This document shows positions 1 through 11,283 of a DNA stretch of 64,000 bases, in pieces. Source of the stretch: Nothopassalora personata (lineage: Eukaryota > Ascomycota > Dothideomycetes > Mycosphaerellales > Mycosphaerellaceae); NCBI GenBank assembly GCA_033816765.1, contig CM066289.1:2232001-2296000 (forward strand). Direction: 5' to 3'. Positions within the stretch are counted from its first letter, which is position 1; every line of letters starts with the position of its first letter. The position numbers and the translations under genes are program-made. Below the pieces are notes generated by a model. That model saw nothing but the letters and a program-made list of their open reading frames with translations, did no database searches and was not told the origin of the DNA.

Positions 1-2521
1 TCGTCCTTGATCTAAAGTCCACCTCCAGGTTTCTTAGCCGCTGCTTGATCTGATCCAGCCGATCTCCCTCGCCATCTGCGGTGCCTTGAGTTTGTAGGAG
101 TGGTGGGATGGGAGAGTCTTCCGAGCGAGAGGACTCATCTGCTTCTGTGAGGCCCCAATTGCCAGCTTTTGTGCGGCTTTCGATCCGTGAGGCAAGGTCT
201 TGACGTCGAGTGAATTCGGCAACGCTGTAGCTGTAGAGACTGTCAACTGCGTCGCGGTAGGCCAGCATCAGCTTCAGCAGCTCGTGCAGTTGCGCTGTGA
301 AGTCTGCTGTGCCTCCTCCGCCAAGGAGACCTTTTCTCGTGATGGACCGGAGGTAATCCTTATGCGCGCTGATGAGACTGTCAAGAGTGGCGTCCGATTT
401 CTTGAAGTTTCTCTGCAAGCCATTCCAGCCTGCTTCAATGACTTCGAAGAGGATGTAGTACTGTAGCTGGTCGACAAAGTGTATCATCTCCGCGAGGCCA
501 CCACGAGCCTTCTTCCAGTCTGCGCCGAGGTTATCGCTGACGGACCCAAGGACGCCTCGGGCACCGGTCTGAACATTCCGCCATGTTGTAGACAATGCGA
601 ACTCGACTCGTTTGACGCGGAAGAGGAAGTTGAACACTTTGAGGTACTGCTTGTTGGCCCAAGGTGTCACTATCACGTCGAGGGGTGAGTCGATGCGGTA
701 CTCGAGAGTGAAGACATCCCAGCCTATCTCGCCGTGGCTGAGCTCGAGCATTCGAGCGTCGAGTCTTCGCAGTACGTCTGCGCTATCATACTGTGCATTT
801 GAATTGCGAATGGCATGTTCAAGTTGTGCAGTCAGTGTATGCCGATATTGACTATTGGCCGGTCGATCCAGGTTTGCCGAAAGTGATTCCATGAGCAACT
901 CTATGAAGTCTCCCTGGCCCAGCAGCAGATACTTCTTCAAAGCCTGCAGGTGCGATGACAGCGCAAACTTGGTCTCCATCAAGCTCAGCAACCGTGCCAT
1001 GACCGTCTTGTAAGCCTCGTCAATGCTCGTCGACAACGTCGCCATATCGCCGTATTTCAGTTCACGGGATGCAGACTTGCTGTGCGACCCCACCCAACCA
1101 CTGTCACCGCAGCCGTATCGGATGAAGTTCAAGCTCTTGCCAATCAGGAAAACACGATTGGCAAAGTCGGATGACATGATTGATGGTATCATGCTCTCCT
1201 TGAGCCGATATTTGTGATCCCAGACGCTGGTGGCGCCACTGTCCTCGTAGTCATCGTTCTCGAATACGAAGAACTCCAGGTAGGGATCCTCCAGTTCACC
1301 ATCATAGATCCAAGCTCGAAGCATGTTGTAGAAAGGCCTCGTGACATGCGTCAACATGCGCTCGGCGAAGTTGTGCACGAATGGGTCGCCATGGGAGGAC
1401 GAAAAGCTGTGTATGAGCGTGATGAGCTCTCCGCCTTTCTTGCCCTTGGCAGATTCGACGATCATGCTCATGAGGCGCAAACCGAGCGTAGCTTCTCGTG
1501 TCCAGACGACGCATCTCTTCAACGTCACCGCTGTCTTTCCAAGTCCTCCTTGTGGATTTGCCTCTTCAAGCTGGGCGAGGGCTCTGCGAATCTGCCCTTC
1601 CAGCGTGGCGACAAGTCCTAGATATGATCGTAGTTCGATACCAATGGCTGAGCGCAGACTCTGTCCGACCAGGCCGCCCTCTGACGATTCGACGAAGTCT
1701 GATAGTGACCTGTACAGTAGCGAAGGCTCAGCCAGGGTGTGCAGAAGCGCAACCAGCGGCACAGGTAGCGTAGTCGGTAGTCTCAGCGACTTTGCATCTG
1801 CGAACGGCAGGTTATTCGACGACAGTCCTTGTAGTGTAAAAGGCAGATCCCGCAACAGTGCAGACTCCGTCGGCTCACCATGGAACACTCCATTCAGCTT
1901 CGGCGTGCTCACGGTCTCCTCTTGTCGTGTCTGCGGCCTCGACCTTGTCGGCACAGCTTTCTCCCTACTCAAGACCGGAGGCTTCTTCGGACTCTCCGGT
2001 CCCCTCGCCGGGCTCACCCTCGGCAGCCCATTCCTTGCGAATGCCTCATCGAACGCCTCTTTCTCGTTGTACTCTTCATACTCCCCATCGTCCCCGGCCT
2101 CGACCAGCTCCTGCCCGTCTCTCCTCACCTGCGGCATCTGATCCTCCCCCTCCCCCTGCCCTTCCTCAAAACTACCATTCCTGCTTCTCTCGAGCCCCTT
2201 GGCCTGCAACAGAAAATGCAGAATGGCCGCCTTTCTCGTCAACACTGGCTGCGTCACCAGCCGCTCGACCAGATTTGCGAACCTCCCATCCGTACCCTCT
2301 CTTGCTAGTAGCCTCCGAATGCGATCCGCGACGTGATTGACATCCACCGCCGGCTGCTCCACCTCGTCACCCTGCCTTATTGTCCGCACCGCTAATGCAA
2401 ATGCGTCGTCCCATCGCTGCTCTGCGGCAGTTTCCTCTTCATGCGGTTGCTGTTGGGGAACGAGGCGTCCGAGGAGAGATTGCAGCGCGCTTTCGATGCG
2501 CTCGGATCTGGTAGATGCCAT
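1..2521 (-). CDS. GCP3: Gamma-tubulin complex component 3 (GCP3/Spc98/Alp6), 3' end cut by window edge
   Basis: Subunit of the gamma-tubulin complex that nucleates microtubules at the spindle pole body. One open frame runs from the ATG at 2521 down to position 1 (about 840 codons) with no stop, so the last residues and stop lie outside the window. The GCP core is plain: a W-I-Y-D-G-E-L-E-D-P-Y stretch followed by EFFV at about 1240-1320, then an HKYRL..MIPS block and an IGKSLNFIR motif at about 1130-1190, which fit GCP3 better than GCP2. The C-terminal half reads through a typical LIKRVEF-like, TTWR and LLGGG region down to about position 60. The start M-A-S-T-R-S-E-R is the first ATG of the frame. 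The first 250 residues are less conserved, as in the family. The Atf1 gene lies 0.4 kb upstream on the same strand. Family assignment is firm; exact length is unknown because of the edge. Confidence 0.93.
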   Translation of the reverse strand, partial: MASTRSERIESALQSLLGRLVPQQQPHEEETAAEQRWDDAFALAVRTIRQGDEVEQPAVDVNHVADRIRRLLAREGTDGRFANLVERLVTQPVLTRKAAILHFLLQAKGLERSRNGSFEEGQGEGEDQMPQVRRDGQELVEAGDDGEYEEYNEKEAFDEAFARNGLPRVSPARGPESPKKPPVLSREKAVPTRSRPQTRQEETVSTPKLNGVFHGEPTESALLRDLPFTLQGLSSNNLPFADAKSLRLPTTLPVPLVALLHTLAEPSLLYRSLSDFVESSEGGLVGQSLRSAIGIELRSYLGLVATLEGQIRRALAQLEEANPQGGLGKTAVTLKRCVVWTREATLGLRLMSMIVESAKGKKGGELITLIHSFSSSHGDPFVHNFAERMLTHVTRPFYNMLRAWIYDGELEDPYLEFFVFENDDYEDSGATSVWDHKYRLKESMIPSIMSSDFANRVFLIGKSLNFIRYGCGDSGWVGSHSKSASRELKYGDMATLSTSIDEAYKTVMARLLSLMETKFALSSHLQALKKYLLLGQGDFIELLMESLSANLDRPANSQYRHTLTAQLEHAIRNSNAQYDSADVLRRLDARMLELSHGEIGWDVFTLEYRIDSPLDVIVTPWANKQYLKVFNFLFRVKRVEFALSTTWRNVQTGARGVLGSVSDNLGADWKKARGGLAEMIHFVDQLQYYILFEVIEAGWNGLQRNFKKSDATLDSLISAHKDYLRSITRKGLLGGGGTADFTAQLHELLKLMLAYRDAVDSLYSYSVAEFTRRQDLASRIESRTKAGNWGLTEADESSRSEDSPIPPLLQTQGTADGEGDRLDQIKQRLRNLEVDFRSRT

Positions 2522-2929
2522 GTGGGTATGGGCTGCGAGGGCATTGTTGTGTGTGGTTTGGCTTGTGACATGACGCGTGGACTTCAAGTTGGATTCTGGG
2601 AGACGAGACGCGTTCGGCCTTGCTGGCGGGGTCGCTCTGACCTCACGCCACGCCTCGTCAAACCTGCGGCGACTTTATATGGCTCATTACGTACATAAAC
2701 ACCTGTGAGAAGACGCGCACATATTGTTGGATCATTATGGTTACTTGTACGGAGACTATCTTAACATTGCTCGTCATACTGTCACGACAAGCGGCTTACT
2801 GGCCCTTCATGATAATGCCTTCGAAAGTCAAGCTGCCTCTCCATATTTCCTACTCCTTACGCCGCCATATGTGCAAACCCCAACCGCTCCAAAACCATAA
2901 GCAAATCAGGCATCATCTACAACTAACAG
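2522..2929. other. Intergenic: GCP3 promoter and Atf1 3' region
   Basis: 408 bp between two co-directed minus-strand genes. It must hold the GCP3 promoter and, depending on which Atf1 end is used, the Atf1 3' UTR. I see no gene, repeat or clear TATA box. Confidence 0.6.
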
Positions 2930-5100
2930 TTACATGTAAGGGTCGCCTTCTCTCTGCTGCGGCGAGTCGTGACTGGGGTGTGCATGGGGCGAGCTGAAGT
3001 TGATGTAGTTCGTAGGACTCTCTAGATCTGTGGTGGCCCCGGTGGTAGTGTCGGGACCATTTGATGAAGAAGTGCCGTATAGTCCACTCGAAGATCTCGA
3101 GTAGATCCCACTAGAAGGCGTGCTGTAGTAGCCGTTCAGTGGTGTGGTGTAGTGCGCATTTGTAGAGCGCTCCTAGCTATTGTAGGAGTTAGCATACTCA
3201 CACGATGCAGAGACAACTTGTTGTCTATGACAACTCACCTTCTCTGCATCTGCGCTTGCGCCATCTGGGATTGTTGCATCCCGGGACCTTGGCCCATTGC
3301 CATGCCGTAGGGGTTGGCATAGCCATGTGCGTCGCCAGCAATCTGTTGCATGGCCATGCCGGAAATGCCCTGCGCCTGGGAGACTGGACAATCCTTGTGC
3401 GCCAAAAGTAATGTCTTCAGACCAACGATTTCCTCTCTCAAATGGGAAACGGTAGTAGCCAATGCATCATTCTCTGTACTGAAGATCTCAACCTTTTGCT
3501 GGAGGTTGGCCAGCCATTGCTTTTTACGTTGCCGACACTTGAGAGCGGCAACACTGTCGTCATGTTAGCATCCAATCATGTCAGCGACGTCACTAAGGCA
3601 ACATACCGGTTCCGCTCCAGGAAGTTCTTACGCTTCTCTTCGTCAGTCATCTTCTTGCCATCAGCATTCATCTGATCCTCGCCATCGTCCTGATCCATGT
3701 CGGCATCCTCAGGCTCCTCGGACACAGAGGTGCCTCGTTGTCTCTTGTTGGCGCCTTTGGCAGAAGGATCGTCGTTCTTCCGCTTGCCATTAGCTGCCTT
3801 GCCTGTCGAGCCCTTCTTGCCGCGGCCATTCCTCGTCTGGGGCTTGTTGTTCGCGTCATCTGAGTATTGGTTGTCTTCCCCGGTGCTGCCGCCAGACATG
3901 GTGCTACCAATGCTGCCCTTACCACCCTGCTTTATCTGAGCATTTTGCTGGTACCCTTGCTGTTGCTGTTGAGACATTGGGTACCCTTGGGCGTTGCGTT
4001 GCTGCCCGCCAGCTTGAGCTAGCATGAAAAGCCCGTTGGCGGCGTCGTTGGTCTGATGTGAGCCAAATGGGTCTTGCCTGTCTTGGTTCGACGTTGGGCC
4101 GTTGGGGTTGTACGGCTTGCTGTCGAGGTCGGGCTGGATGTTGGGATTCTGTTGCGCTTGTGAAGTGCCAATGGTCTCCCCGAGCCCGTACGTGTTCGTG
4201 TTGGCTTGAGTCTGTGCACGCGCGGTCATGGCCGTTCGGTGGAAGTCGAGTGTTCCTGGTGTAGCACCACCGCTCTGGAGCTGGTTGTAGATGGCTTGTG
4301 AGTTTGGCGATGGCTGCGGGAACATCGACCCGCCTCCACCGGGCGTCAAACCAGTCCTCAATGACGATTCGTTCGGGGTCGGAAAGCTGCCTCCAAAGTG
4401 GTGATCACTGTTGAAGTAGTCGTTCGACCCCGTGGGCCCGGTGAGCATAGCAGGACTGAGAGGACCAGAGCGTAGGGAGCCGGGCCAGCCAGGTGTGTTT
4501 CCAGGCAAGAGGGAAGCTGGCGATGTCAAACTCGTTACGCCAGGGAGTTGCGGCTTGCCTGGAGTCTCAGCCGGGTTACCGAATGCACTTTCGAATGGGT
4601 TTGGCTCTTTCGACAGGTTCGGGTCGTTGTGCGCTCCAGCGAAGTAGTCTCCAGCACCGTTCTGCGAGGGCTTAGGTGGAGGCGCAAGAGGCGCATTGGT
4701 AGTTGCTGTGTCCTTGTTGTTGGAAGTGACGTCTGTCTCCTCTGGTTGGTTGATGGTAGGTACAGTCGACTCTGGATCCAGTCAGTGACTGCCATAGTGA
4801 CATCTGCTGTGAAGCACGTACCTGCTTTCGCTTCAACACTAGGCTCCTTCTTTAAGGTGTCTGACGGCTTTGTCAGTGAGGCTCAAACGCATGTGCGCAA
4901 TGACGATCCAATGGATGGAGCGATGACATAGTTGTCGCGATAACAATGCCGGCCGACGGGAACTGAAGAACTGGGGACGACCACATACCTGAAGTCTGCA
5001 ATGAGGTGCGATTGGAACGCGGCGATGCTGTAGTGCTCTTGATACCAGCATTGTTTGAGTGCGGCGATGCAGTTGCAGAGGATCTGGTGGCAGTCGCCAT
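2930..5100 (-). CDS. atf1: bZIP stress regulator Atf1/AtfA (ATF/CREB family)
   Basis: Transcription factor acting below the Sty1/Hog1-type MAP kinase in fungi. Exons read as 5100-4989, 4881-4822, 4771-3607 and 3553-3239, joined by short GT-AG introns that keep frame. An optional last exon at about 3122-2930 gives about 614 residues. The N-terminal third carries the Aft1-type region (FESAFGNP, then TPGWPGSLRSGPLSPAML), the middle is Gln/Gly-rich, followed by a basic stretch (GKRKNDD, NKRQR) and a textbook basic region whose halves, FLERNR and VAALKCRQRKKQW, are split by the third intron, then a leucine zipper ending HKDCP. If the last intron is not spliced the protein stops at QMQRR (3235), much like Aspergillus AtfA; if it is spliced, an open Ser/Thr/Gly-rich tail ending in DPYM is added. 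The last acceptor is uncertain: three candidates give different ends. A CRE half-site lies just before the ATG. Confidence 0.9.
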
Positions 5101-5120
5101 CTTGTTGTGATGCGGTGTTC

Positions 5121-5130
5121 AATGACGTAC
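5121..5130. promoter_or_regulatory. CRE-like TGACGT element just upstream of the Atf1 start
   Basis: TGACGT followed by AC lies at 5123-5128, 23 bp upstream of the Atf1 ATG at 5100. ATF/CREB bZIP proteins bind TGACGT(CA), so autoregulation is possible. It may equally sit in the 5' UTR, and a 6-bp match is weak evidence alone. Confidence 0.35.
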
Positions 5131-5271
5131 AAGTGGGAGCGAGTTCCTCTCGTGGCTCAAGTCCTGGAACGTCGATCCCGCAGCTGCACTTCTTCTGTTC
5201 CTCTGCTTCAAACAACAACCTTTCTTTGCTGTGTCGCTTGCACTCACACAGTATCTACACGAACGTGACGA

Positions 5272-6308
5272 TCAGCACTTCATACCTTTGATGATGCGAA
5301 TGGATTCGTCGATGGCCTGGACATGATGCGACTCTTTCGAAGTATCACCTACTTTGGTGCCGCGATCTCGCCGAGTGGCAAACGACCGACCGTCTTTCAC
5401 CGTGAGCAACACTTCCTGTCGCGCCCACACCCGTTCGAATGTGCTGGGAGATGTTTCAACATACCTTCTGGTCGACTCGCGACCGTTCACCACCGCCGAG
5501 CGAGGAACCTGGTCTGTGACGCGACTTTGCAGGACGTCGAGAATGCAAATCGCGACGGGAAACAAGACGCTGGTGTTTCTGTTCCAACAGTGCTCTGCCC
5601 TCGTGAACAAAGGCCGAGTAACCAAGGACAGTTCGAACTGTTCTTCTCTTGGTACAACGTGACCTGCACGACCGAACACCGTGCGTAGGATGGGTTGTGA
5701 TGGAAAACCGCGTGAAATTGATGTCGTCAGAACTGACGTAGGAGAGGAGAGGCTGACTTTGAATAATAATGGGAGAACTGGCCACCGCGCTAGTCCTGCT
5801 ATGTACAGGGGACACGGCTTCTCGGCTAAGGGGCCATTCGAGCTTTCACAGATGACGTCACGCCGCTTCCCAGCGGAGCCAGCATTCACTTCGTACAACA
5901 ACAAGGTCTGGCTGGCGATCACGCTGTGTGCTGGGCACGTGGCGCCCGAAGTTCGGGTCTTCCATTGGCATCGCAAAGACGGTGCTCTGAAGTACTCTTC
6001 GCCGGCAATACGCCAGCTTATCGTCAAAGATATTTGGCTTGCCTCTGGCCATGTGAGCGGGAGAGATCGAGATTCAACCACAACGTTCCAATATCCCCGC
6101 TGTTGGGGGACAGGAGTGCGATATCTTCCAGATAGTCTGGCCAGAGCCGGTGGTATTCCTTCGTTTCCACGCTGATGTCGCCGTCGACAGCTCGACACTG
6201 AGTTAGCAAGTCACGCACTCCGGCCTCAAGATCAGCATTTCCGAGAAAACTTTCTGGAGCTGTCTCCTCTCCATCTTCTAGCGCTGTTTTGCTTCGCGTC
6301 TTCTGCAT
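5272..6308 (-). CDS. Hypothetical gene of uncertain structure
   Basis: I do not recognise this gene. Two parts look coding. The first is a 94-residue frame starting at ATG 6308 (M-Q-K-T-R-S-K-T), acidic and helical in composition, ending near 6024. The second is a downstream pair of frames: one ending in RSRVDQK near 5465, then an apparent intron (GTATGT at about 5463 to a GACAG acceptor near 5417), then EVLLTVKDGRSFATRR and on to a stop at 5272; that splice keeps phase. Between 5480 and 6020 there are competing frames and I cannot place the introns. The long unspliced 308-residue frame over the same DNA has no convincing protein character overall. It could be one multi-exon gene, two small genes, or partly the Atf1 promoter. 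Read the span as approximate. Confidence 0.3.
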
Positions 6309-6584
6309 TCCTCATGCTATGATTCGCTCGTCGTGATCTGGAGGTCGAATACAGATCCACACTCCAGAGGAACGGAAGCTCCAGATGAGATCGCATAGGC
6401 GACAGTTCCGGCGAATCGGCATGCGCAAGTTGGCACATATGTTATTGCAGCACAACGAAGGGACAATCAAAAGCAGCATGTGAGTAGAACTATGCGACGA
6501 TAGCTGTCTAGGGTATTTCATTCATCTCATTGCACATGCTGTCCAGCACCTATTCCTCAGAACAAGGCTACCTTTTTGCCCCAT

Positions 6585-8120
6585 CTATCGCTTCTCAGAG
6601 GCACCTGGCTGTCCAAACTCCTGATACTTTGGCGGCGCAGAAGAACCAAAGCCGACAGGATCATACGCACCTCCCTGAGGTTTAAAGCCTCCCTGCTCGG
6701 CCGCGGCACTACTCTGCTGGGCTTCCATCTTCTTGAGCTCCTCAGCAGACATCTCACCGCCGTCTCCTCCACCGACAACGATCTCACCACCGCCGCGCAC
6801 CTTGCCGACAACCATACCCTTGGCGACAGACTTGATGACAGCGCGCCTCGATACGCCAGTCACGTCAATGTAGACAAGACCGACGTTCTTGACACCGCCC
6901 GCGAGACCGGCTGTGATAGATCCAGCTTCTTGACCGTAGCGATGGCCAACGACAGTACTTGCTGCTGCACCGCCCGTCTCGAGCAGCGTCTTGCCGCCTG
7001 TAGCAATACCGTCCATGACTGTAGAAAAGGCAATCATGCTCTTGTTGAGGAAGCCGGGCTTGTAGTCATCCTTGCTCAGAGGTCTGCCCTTCTCATCGTA
7101 GCCCTTATTAGGTCTGTCCGCCTTATGCCCTGATGCCTTGGCTGCAATATTCTGGACAGTGTTTGTTATCGAGCCGACAGTCTTGTTGGACACGCTTGCG
7201 GTCTTCTGTGTGAAAGTGTTGATCTTGCGTACTCTCTCATGCGTTGCTGGCTTGAATTCCATTGGCTTCGCGATGGGCTTGGTCTTTTGCGTGAAGTTGT
7301 CTGCACCGCTTGCCAGCATGTTGCCAAGGTATGAGCTCCCGCTGACGATGAGGCGCGATGCGGTCGCGGCGTTCTGGACGATGCTGCTTGACTTATAGGC
7401 AGGATGTCTGGCCATGCGCAGGTACTCTTCCGATACTGGACGCACCTCGATCCTCTTGCCGTCGGCGCTGACTTGTACTTCAACAGGATCCTTGGAACCT
7501 GGCTTGAGCTTCGCGTCTTCCACAACTTCGGCGCTTTCACCGAGCTCACCTACCACGGAGCCGTTGTCCTCGTCGATCAAAACGATCTCACCATGCTTCC
7601 TGCCCGTCTTGTCGTCGACAGCATACTTGCCGCCCGGGGCATAGTCTGTCGGATTGTACCCTCCTTTCTCGTTGAAGCTTGGGCGAGTGGGCATTGGAGG
7701 TCGTGCTCGCTCGAGGAAGGCCGTGCATTGTGCGAGGATAGTCTCGAAGGTGTCGACATCGTCCTGAGTGACGCCGTAGCCAAGTGGTGGGAACTCAATT
7801 CGTGTGAACGCTCCAGCACCAGTTCCCAGATCCCACCTAGGGATGAGGTAGCTGTGTGGAGGCTGATGGTAGACTTGGGTGGTTGCTGGAAGTGGTAGAT
7901 CGAGCTCTGGTGGAAGGTTCAGGTGAAGGTAGAAGTCTTCATCGGGCACCTCGTTCTGTCCCATAGTCGTGGGAGCAAAGTGGGAGCTTGTTGGGACCAT
8001 CAGCAAGGATAATGTTTGTGGACCCGAAGGTGTAAGGTCCTGCTCCTGGCCATCTTGGATGTGGTATGCCTTGATGCCTTTGATCGCATAAAGCAGCTTG
8101 GGATCGTTGTGGCTCGCCAT
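6585..8120 (-). CDS. Spartin/senescence-domain protein
   Basis: A 511-residue protein of the senescence/spartin (SPG20-like) family; animal spartin works at lipid droplets and endosomes, and the fungal role is poorly known. The intronless frame starts at ATG 8120 (M-A-S-H-N-D-P-K-L-L-Y); the frame extends 42 codons further upstream without a better start. The N-terminal part (residues 1-160) holds the conserved LLYAIKGIKAYHI and IEFPPLGYG blocks. The senescence domain lies at about residues 225-470 and includes ASRLIVSGSSYLGNMLASGADNF in pieces, then a Gly/Ala/Val-rich region (HRYGQEAGSITAGLAGGVKNVGLVYIDVTG) typical of this domain. The last 60 residues are Gly/Gln-rich and probably disordered. 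It diverges from the Trk gene across about 0.8 kb. Family assignment is good; no function in this organism can be read from the sequence. Confidence 0.85.
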   Translation of the reverse strand: MASHNDPKLLYAIKGIKAYHIQDGQEQDLTPSGPQTLSLLMVPTSSHFAPTTMGQNEVPDEDFYLHLNLPPELDLPLPATTQVYHQPPHSYLIPRWDLGTGAGAFTRIEFPPLGYGVTQDDVDTFETILAQCTAFLERARPPMPTRPSFNEKGGYNPTDYAPGGKYAVDDKTGRKHGEIVLIDEDNGSVVGELGESAEVVEDAKLKPGSKDPVEVQVSADGKRIEVRPVSEEYLRMARHPAYKSSSIVQNAATASRLIVSGSSYLGNMLASGADNFTQKTKPIAKPMEFKPATHERVRKINTFTQKTASVSNKTVGSITNTVQNIAAKASGHKADRPNKGYDEKGRPLSKDDYKPGFLNKSMIAFSTVMDGIATGGKTLLETGGAAASTVVGHRYGQEAGSITAGLAGGVKNVGLVYIDVTGVSRRAVIKSVAKGMVVGKVRGGGEIVVGGGDGGEMSAEELKKMEAQQSSAAAEQGGFKPQGGAYDPVGFGSSAPPKYQEFGQPGASEKR

Positions 8121-8939
8121 GTTTGAGGTGCCGCTGCGGGGGTCGAGAGCGAGTGATGTTTGCCCGCTGGGACAGGTCACTTGTCTGGCGTTTTCTTTCA
8201 ATGCGCAGGCTGTTGAAGTTGTCGCCACTGTGGCGATGCTGTGCACGAGAAGTTGAAGTAGTGTACAGAGGTATCGATCGACGTGTGACCAACGAAAGTC
8301 GGGCTATATTCCATCCCACCTTCTCTCCCACCACACAAAGCACTTGCTATGCGCCCGCCATGACGATGGACTCCGCCTCGCTTGGCGCTTCGTGCATCTC
8401 AGTCGCGCGTCTCAGGCCGGTCTCTTGCCGCCGCCATCGAGGCCCAGCAACGCAGGCTTCTAGCTGCACGCGACAGTGGCGACGTGTGCTGTTTCACGAG
8501 AGCGATGTGTTGTGCGTGTGAAGATGACCTTCAATAGGAGCACAGCACGATCCGGCTCGTTGGGCCAGACCCTCGTTTTTCTGACTCGGTCCTCTGCTCG
8601 GCTCAACGCTGGATCTGATAATGGCAATTACGCCTCTCCACCACGCTAACGGGAGGGCATTTGTTCTTTGTGGCTGACCGTACTTTCGTTGATGACAACC
8701 ACCGGACAATTCACGGTATAGTAGGAAAAAGGTTCAATGTCTTCCTCTTTTTGATCCCCGTCATCACACTCCACACTCCCTCGAGACACACTACGAGCAA
8801 TGACCAGAGCACAGCCAGCAGTCACCATCACGAAGCATATGATCGCTGCAAGCCGCTGGGCCTCACCAGAAGCTAACACTCTCGACGGCTCATCACACTA
8901 CAAGTGAAGCCCAGCGGCTTCGCGATCAGTGTCTTCGGG
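8121..8939. other. Divergent intergenic region (spartin-like / Trk)
   Basis: 0.82 kb between two divergent starts, serving as promoter for both. The part near the Trk start is pyrimidine-rich on the plus strand (about 8740-8800). An unbroken frame enters the Trk ORF from 8904 but has only a GTG there. No gene or repeat seen. Confidence 0.6.
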
Positions 8940-11283
8940 ATGGCACCTTTCCCGGCGCCCACCCTGGGACCACTGCAGAAACCACTACGATGGGCTAAGA
9001 AGCATTTGCTTCCCCCACTCAACTTCCTAACCATACACTACGCCTACTTTATCATATCATGCATGATCAGCGCCCTGATCCTATGGGGATCCTCCACCCC
9101 GGCACATAGCGTGCACTTCATCGATGCCTTATTCCTGTCGACCAGTGCCATGACTGAGGCTGGCCTGAACACCGTCAATCTGTCGAGTCTGAACACATTC
9201 CAGCAGGTCTGGCTGTTCCTTCAGATCTTCTTTGGGTCCGCCATCTTCGTTTCCGCGGTGGTGGTTCACTTTAGGAAGGCTGCTTTCGAGAAGAAGTTCC
9301 AGCACGTCTTAGCTGAGCGCGAGAAGCGTCGCCGAGCACAGAGACACCGGAGCCGATCGCGAGGTCATAAGCATGGATGGTCGTCGAGCAGTCGGACGAC
9401 GCAAGGCCAGCAAGACGAGGAGATTCTGGTCGAAGGGAGCAAGGAGCAGCAAGGGTCGAGGTTTGATGGAGTCGACGTAGAAAGCATCTCCAAAGACCTG
9501 GACATCGCACCGGTGGCGCACCGGGAAGCGCACAAGGGGACCAGTCGACATGGCGAACATCGCCAGGCTGGTATACTTGACAAAGAGCTACGAACAGGAA
9601 CTCGTTCGACCGACCACCATGCTGGACTACACTTTAGCGATGACACTGTCTTCGACCGACAGCACTCCCCGGTCTCGCCCAGGAAGCGTAGTGTTAGCCT
9701 TTTTCGAGTCCAAGGTGTAGGTGCTGATCCCTCCGCCAGCCTTGAGCCGGCAAGAACCACACGATCGGCGACCAACGAAGACCCAGTTATAGACATTACA
9801 GCAGCGAAGCCCAAGATATATGGCGAGTTCGGAGGCTACATCAATACCTTAGGAGGCTGGATCGGTCGAAACAGTCAAATGTACGGCCTCACCAAGAAAG
9901 AGCGCGAGCAGCTAGGAGGCTACGAATATCGCGCCGCGAAGTTTTTGTCGTGGCTGGTGCCAACGTACCTGCTCCTCATGCAATTTTTTGGAGCCATTGG
10001 TTGCGCAGCCTGGGTAGCAAATACCAGGACAGACGTCACTCGCACCAATGGTCTAAATCCTTGGTGGGTTGGAGCCTTCAATGCAGTGTCAGCCTTCAAC
10101 AACTCTGGCATGAGCGTCCTGGACGCCAACATGACAGCTTTCCAAACAGGCTACTACCTCCTCCTCACCATGGGCTTCTTGATCCTGGCCGGTAACACAT
10201 GCTATCCGATCTTCTTGAGGCTGATAATATGGACCATGTGGAAGCTCGTGACTTGCTTCACTGATTCAGAACCCTGGCGCGAACACGCTCGCACCTTGAA
10301 GTTCCTCCTCGATCATCCTCGTCGCTGCTACACCAACCTTTTCCCTCGCCGTCACACCTACTGGCTGCTTGCCTCGGTCATAGTCCTGAATGCTATCGAC
10401 TGGGCAGGCTTCGAAATCCTCAACATTGGCAACGAACACATCGAAATCCTCCCCGTCGGCATCCGTGTCATCGATGGTCTATTTCAAGCGCTGGCGGTGC
10501 GCAGCGGTGGCTTCTATGTCGTGCCGATCTCCCAGGTTCGCATTAGTCTACAGGTGTTGTACGTCGTGATGATGTATATCAGCGTGTATCCTGTGGTGAT
10601 CACCATGCGCAATAGCAATGTGTATGAGGAACGGTCGCTAGGGATATATGCTGAAGACGTCGAGAAGGAAGAAGAGCAACGGCAGAGTGAGGCGGGCTTC
10701 CTAGGACGCATCACGGGCCACCTCTCGGGACAACGCCATCATAAGGAGAGCAATACCCACTTCATCCGGCATCAGCTGCGTGCTCAGCTAGCGCATGACA
10801 TGTGGACCGTCGTCATCGCCCTCTTCCTCATCATGATCATAGAAGGCGGACAGTTCGATCGCGACCAAAGCAACTTTTCGGTCTTCAACTTCCTCTTCGA
10901 AATCGTGTCCGGATATGGTTGCGTTGGCATCAGTGTCGGTATCCCGTGGGAGAACTACAGCTTCGTGGGTACGTGGCACAAGGGCAGTAAGCTGATTCTC
11001 TGCTTTGTCATGCTGCGAGGTAGACATAGGTAAGCGGTCTAGGGTATACCTATCGCTTCGTGAGATGCAGCAGATGCATGTCTCACGATGACGCTATGGG
11101 TGCCCACTTCCCAATGACTTCCGTAGGTCTATGCTAACACGGGGCAGAGGTCTGCCTGTCGCGATTGATAAGGCGGTGCTCTTGCCGGGCGAGGAAACGG
11201 CGGAGACAGAGGAAGCTGACGGTAGGCAAAGAATGGAGTTGGAGAGGTTGAGGACTATGAGTAGAGGCAGGGAGGAAGTTTAG
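8940..11283 (+). CDS. trk1: Trk-family high-affinity potassium transporter
   Basis: Plasma-membrane K+ uptake protein of the TrkH/Ktr/Trk superfamily, 741 residues. Exons 8940-11029 and 11148-11283; the intron has donor AG|GTAAGC and acceptor GGGGCAG and restores the family's LRGRHRGLP motif. All four selectivity-loop motifs are visible: SAMTEAGLNT (about residue 70), NNSGMS (about 387), VRSGGF (about 520) and SGYGCVGIS (about 657), each followed by a membrane helix. The long hydrophilic loop between the first and second repeats (about residues 120-290) is charged and low in complexity, as in fungal Trk1. The C-terminus is a short acidic/basic tail. The start is the first ATG after an open GTG frame, just before the conserved first helix region (NFLTIHYAYFI). 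It converges on the next gene. Confidence 0.95.

Noticed and set aside
1341..2141. 266-codon plus-strand frame opposite GCP3
   Set aside because: Antisense shadow of the GCP3 coding frame; Ser/Pro/Cys-rich composition without family motifs.
8904..8939. Upstream extension of the Trk frame
   Set aside because: Begins with GTG; the first ATG at 8940 is the sensible eukaryotic start.
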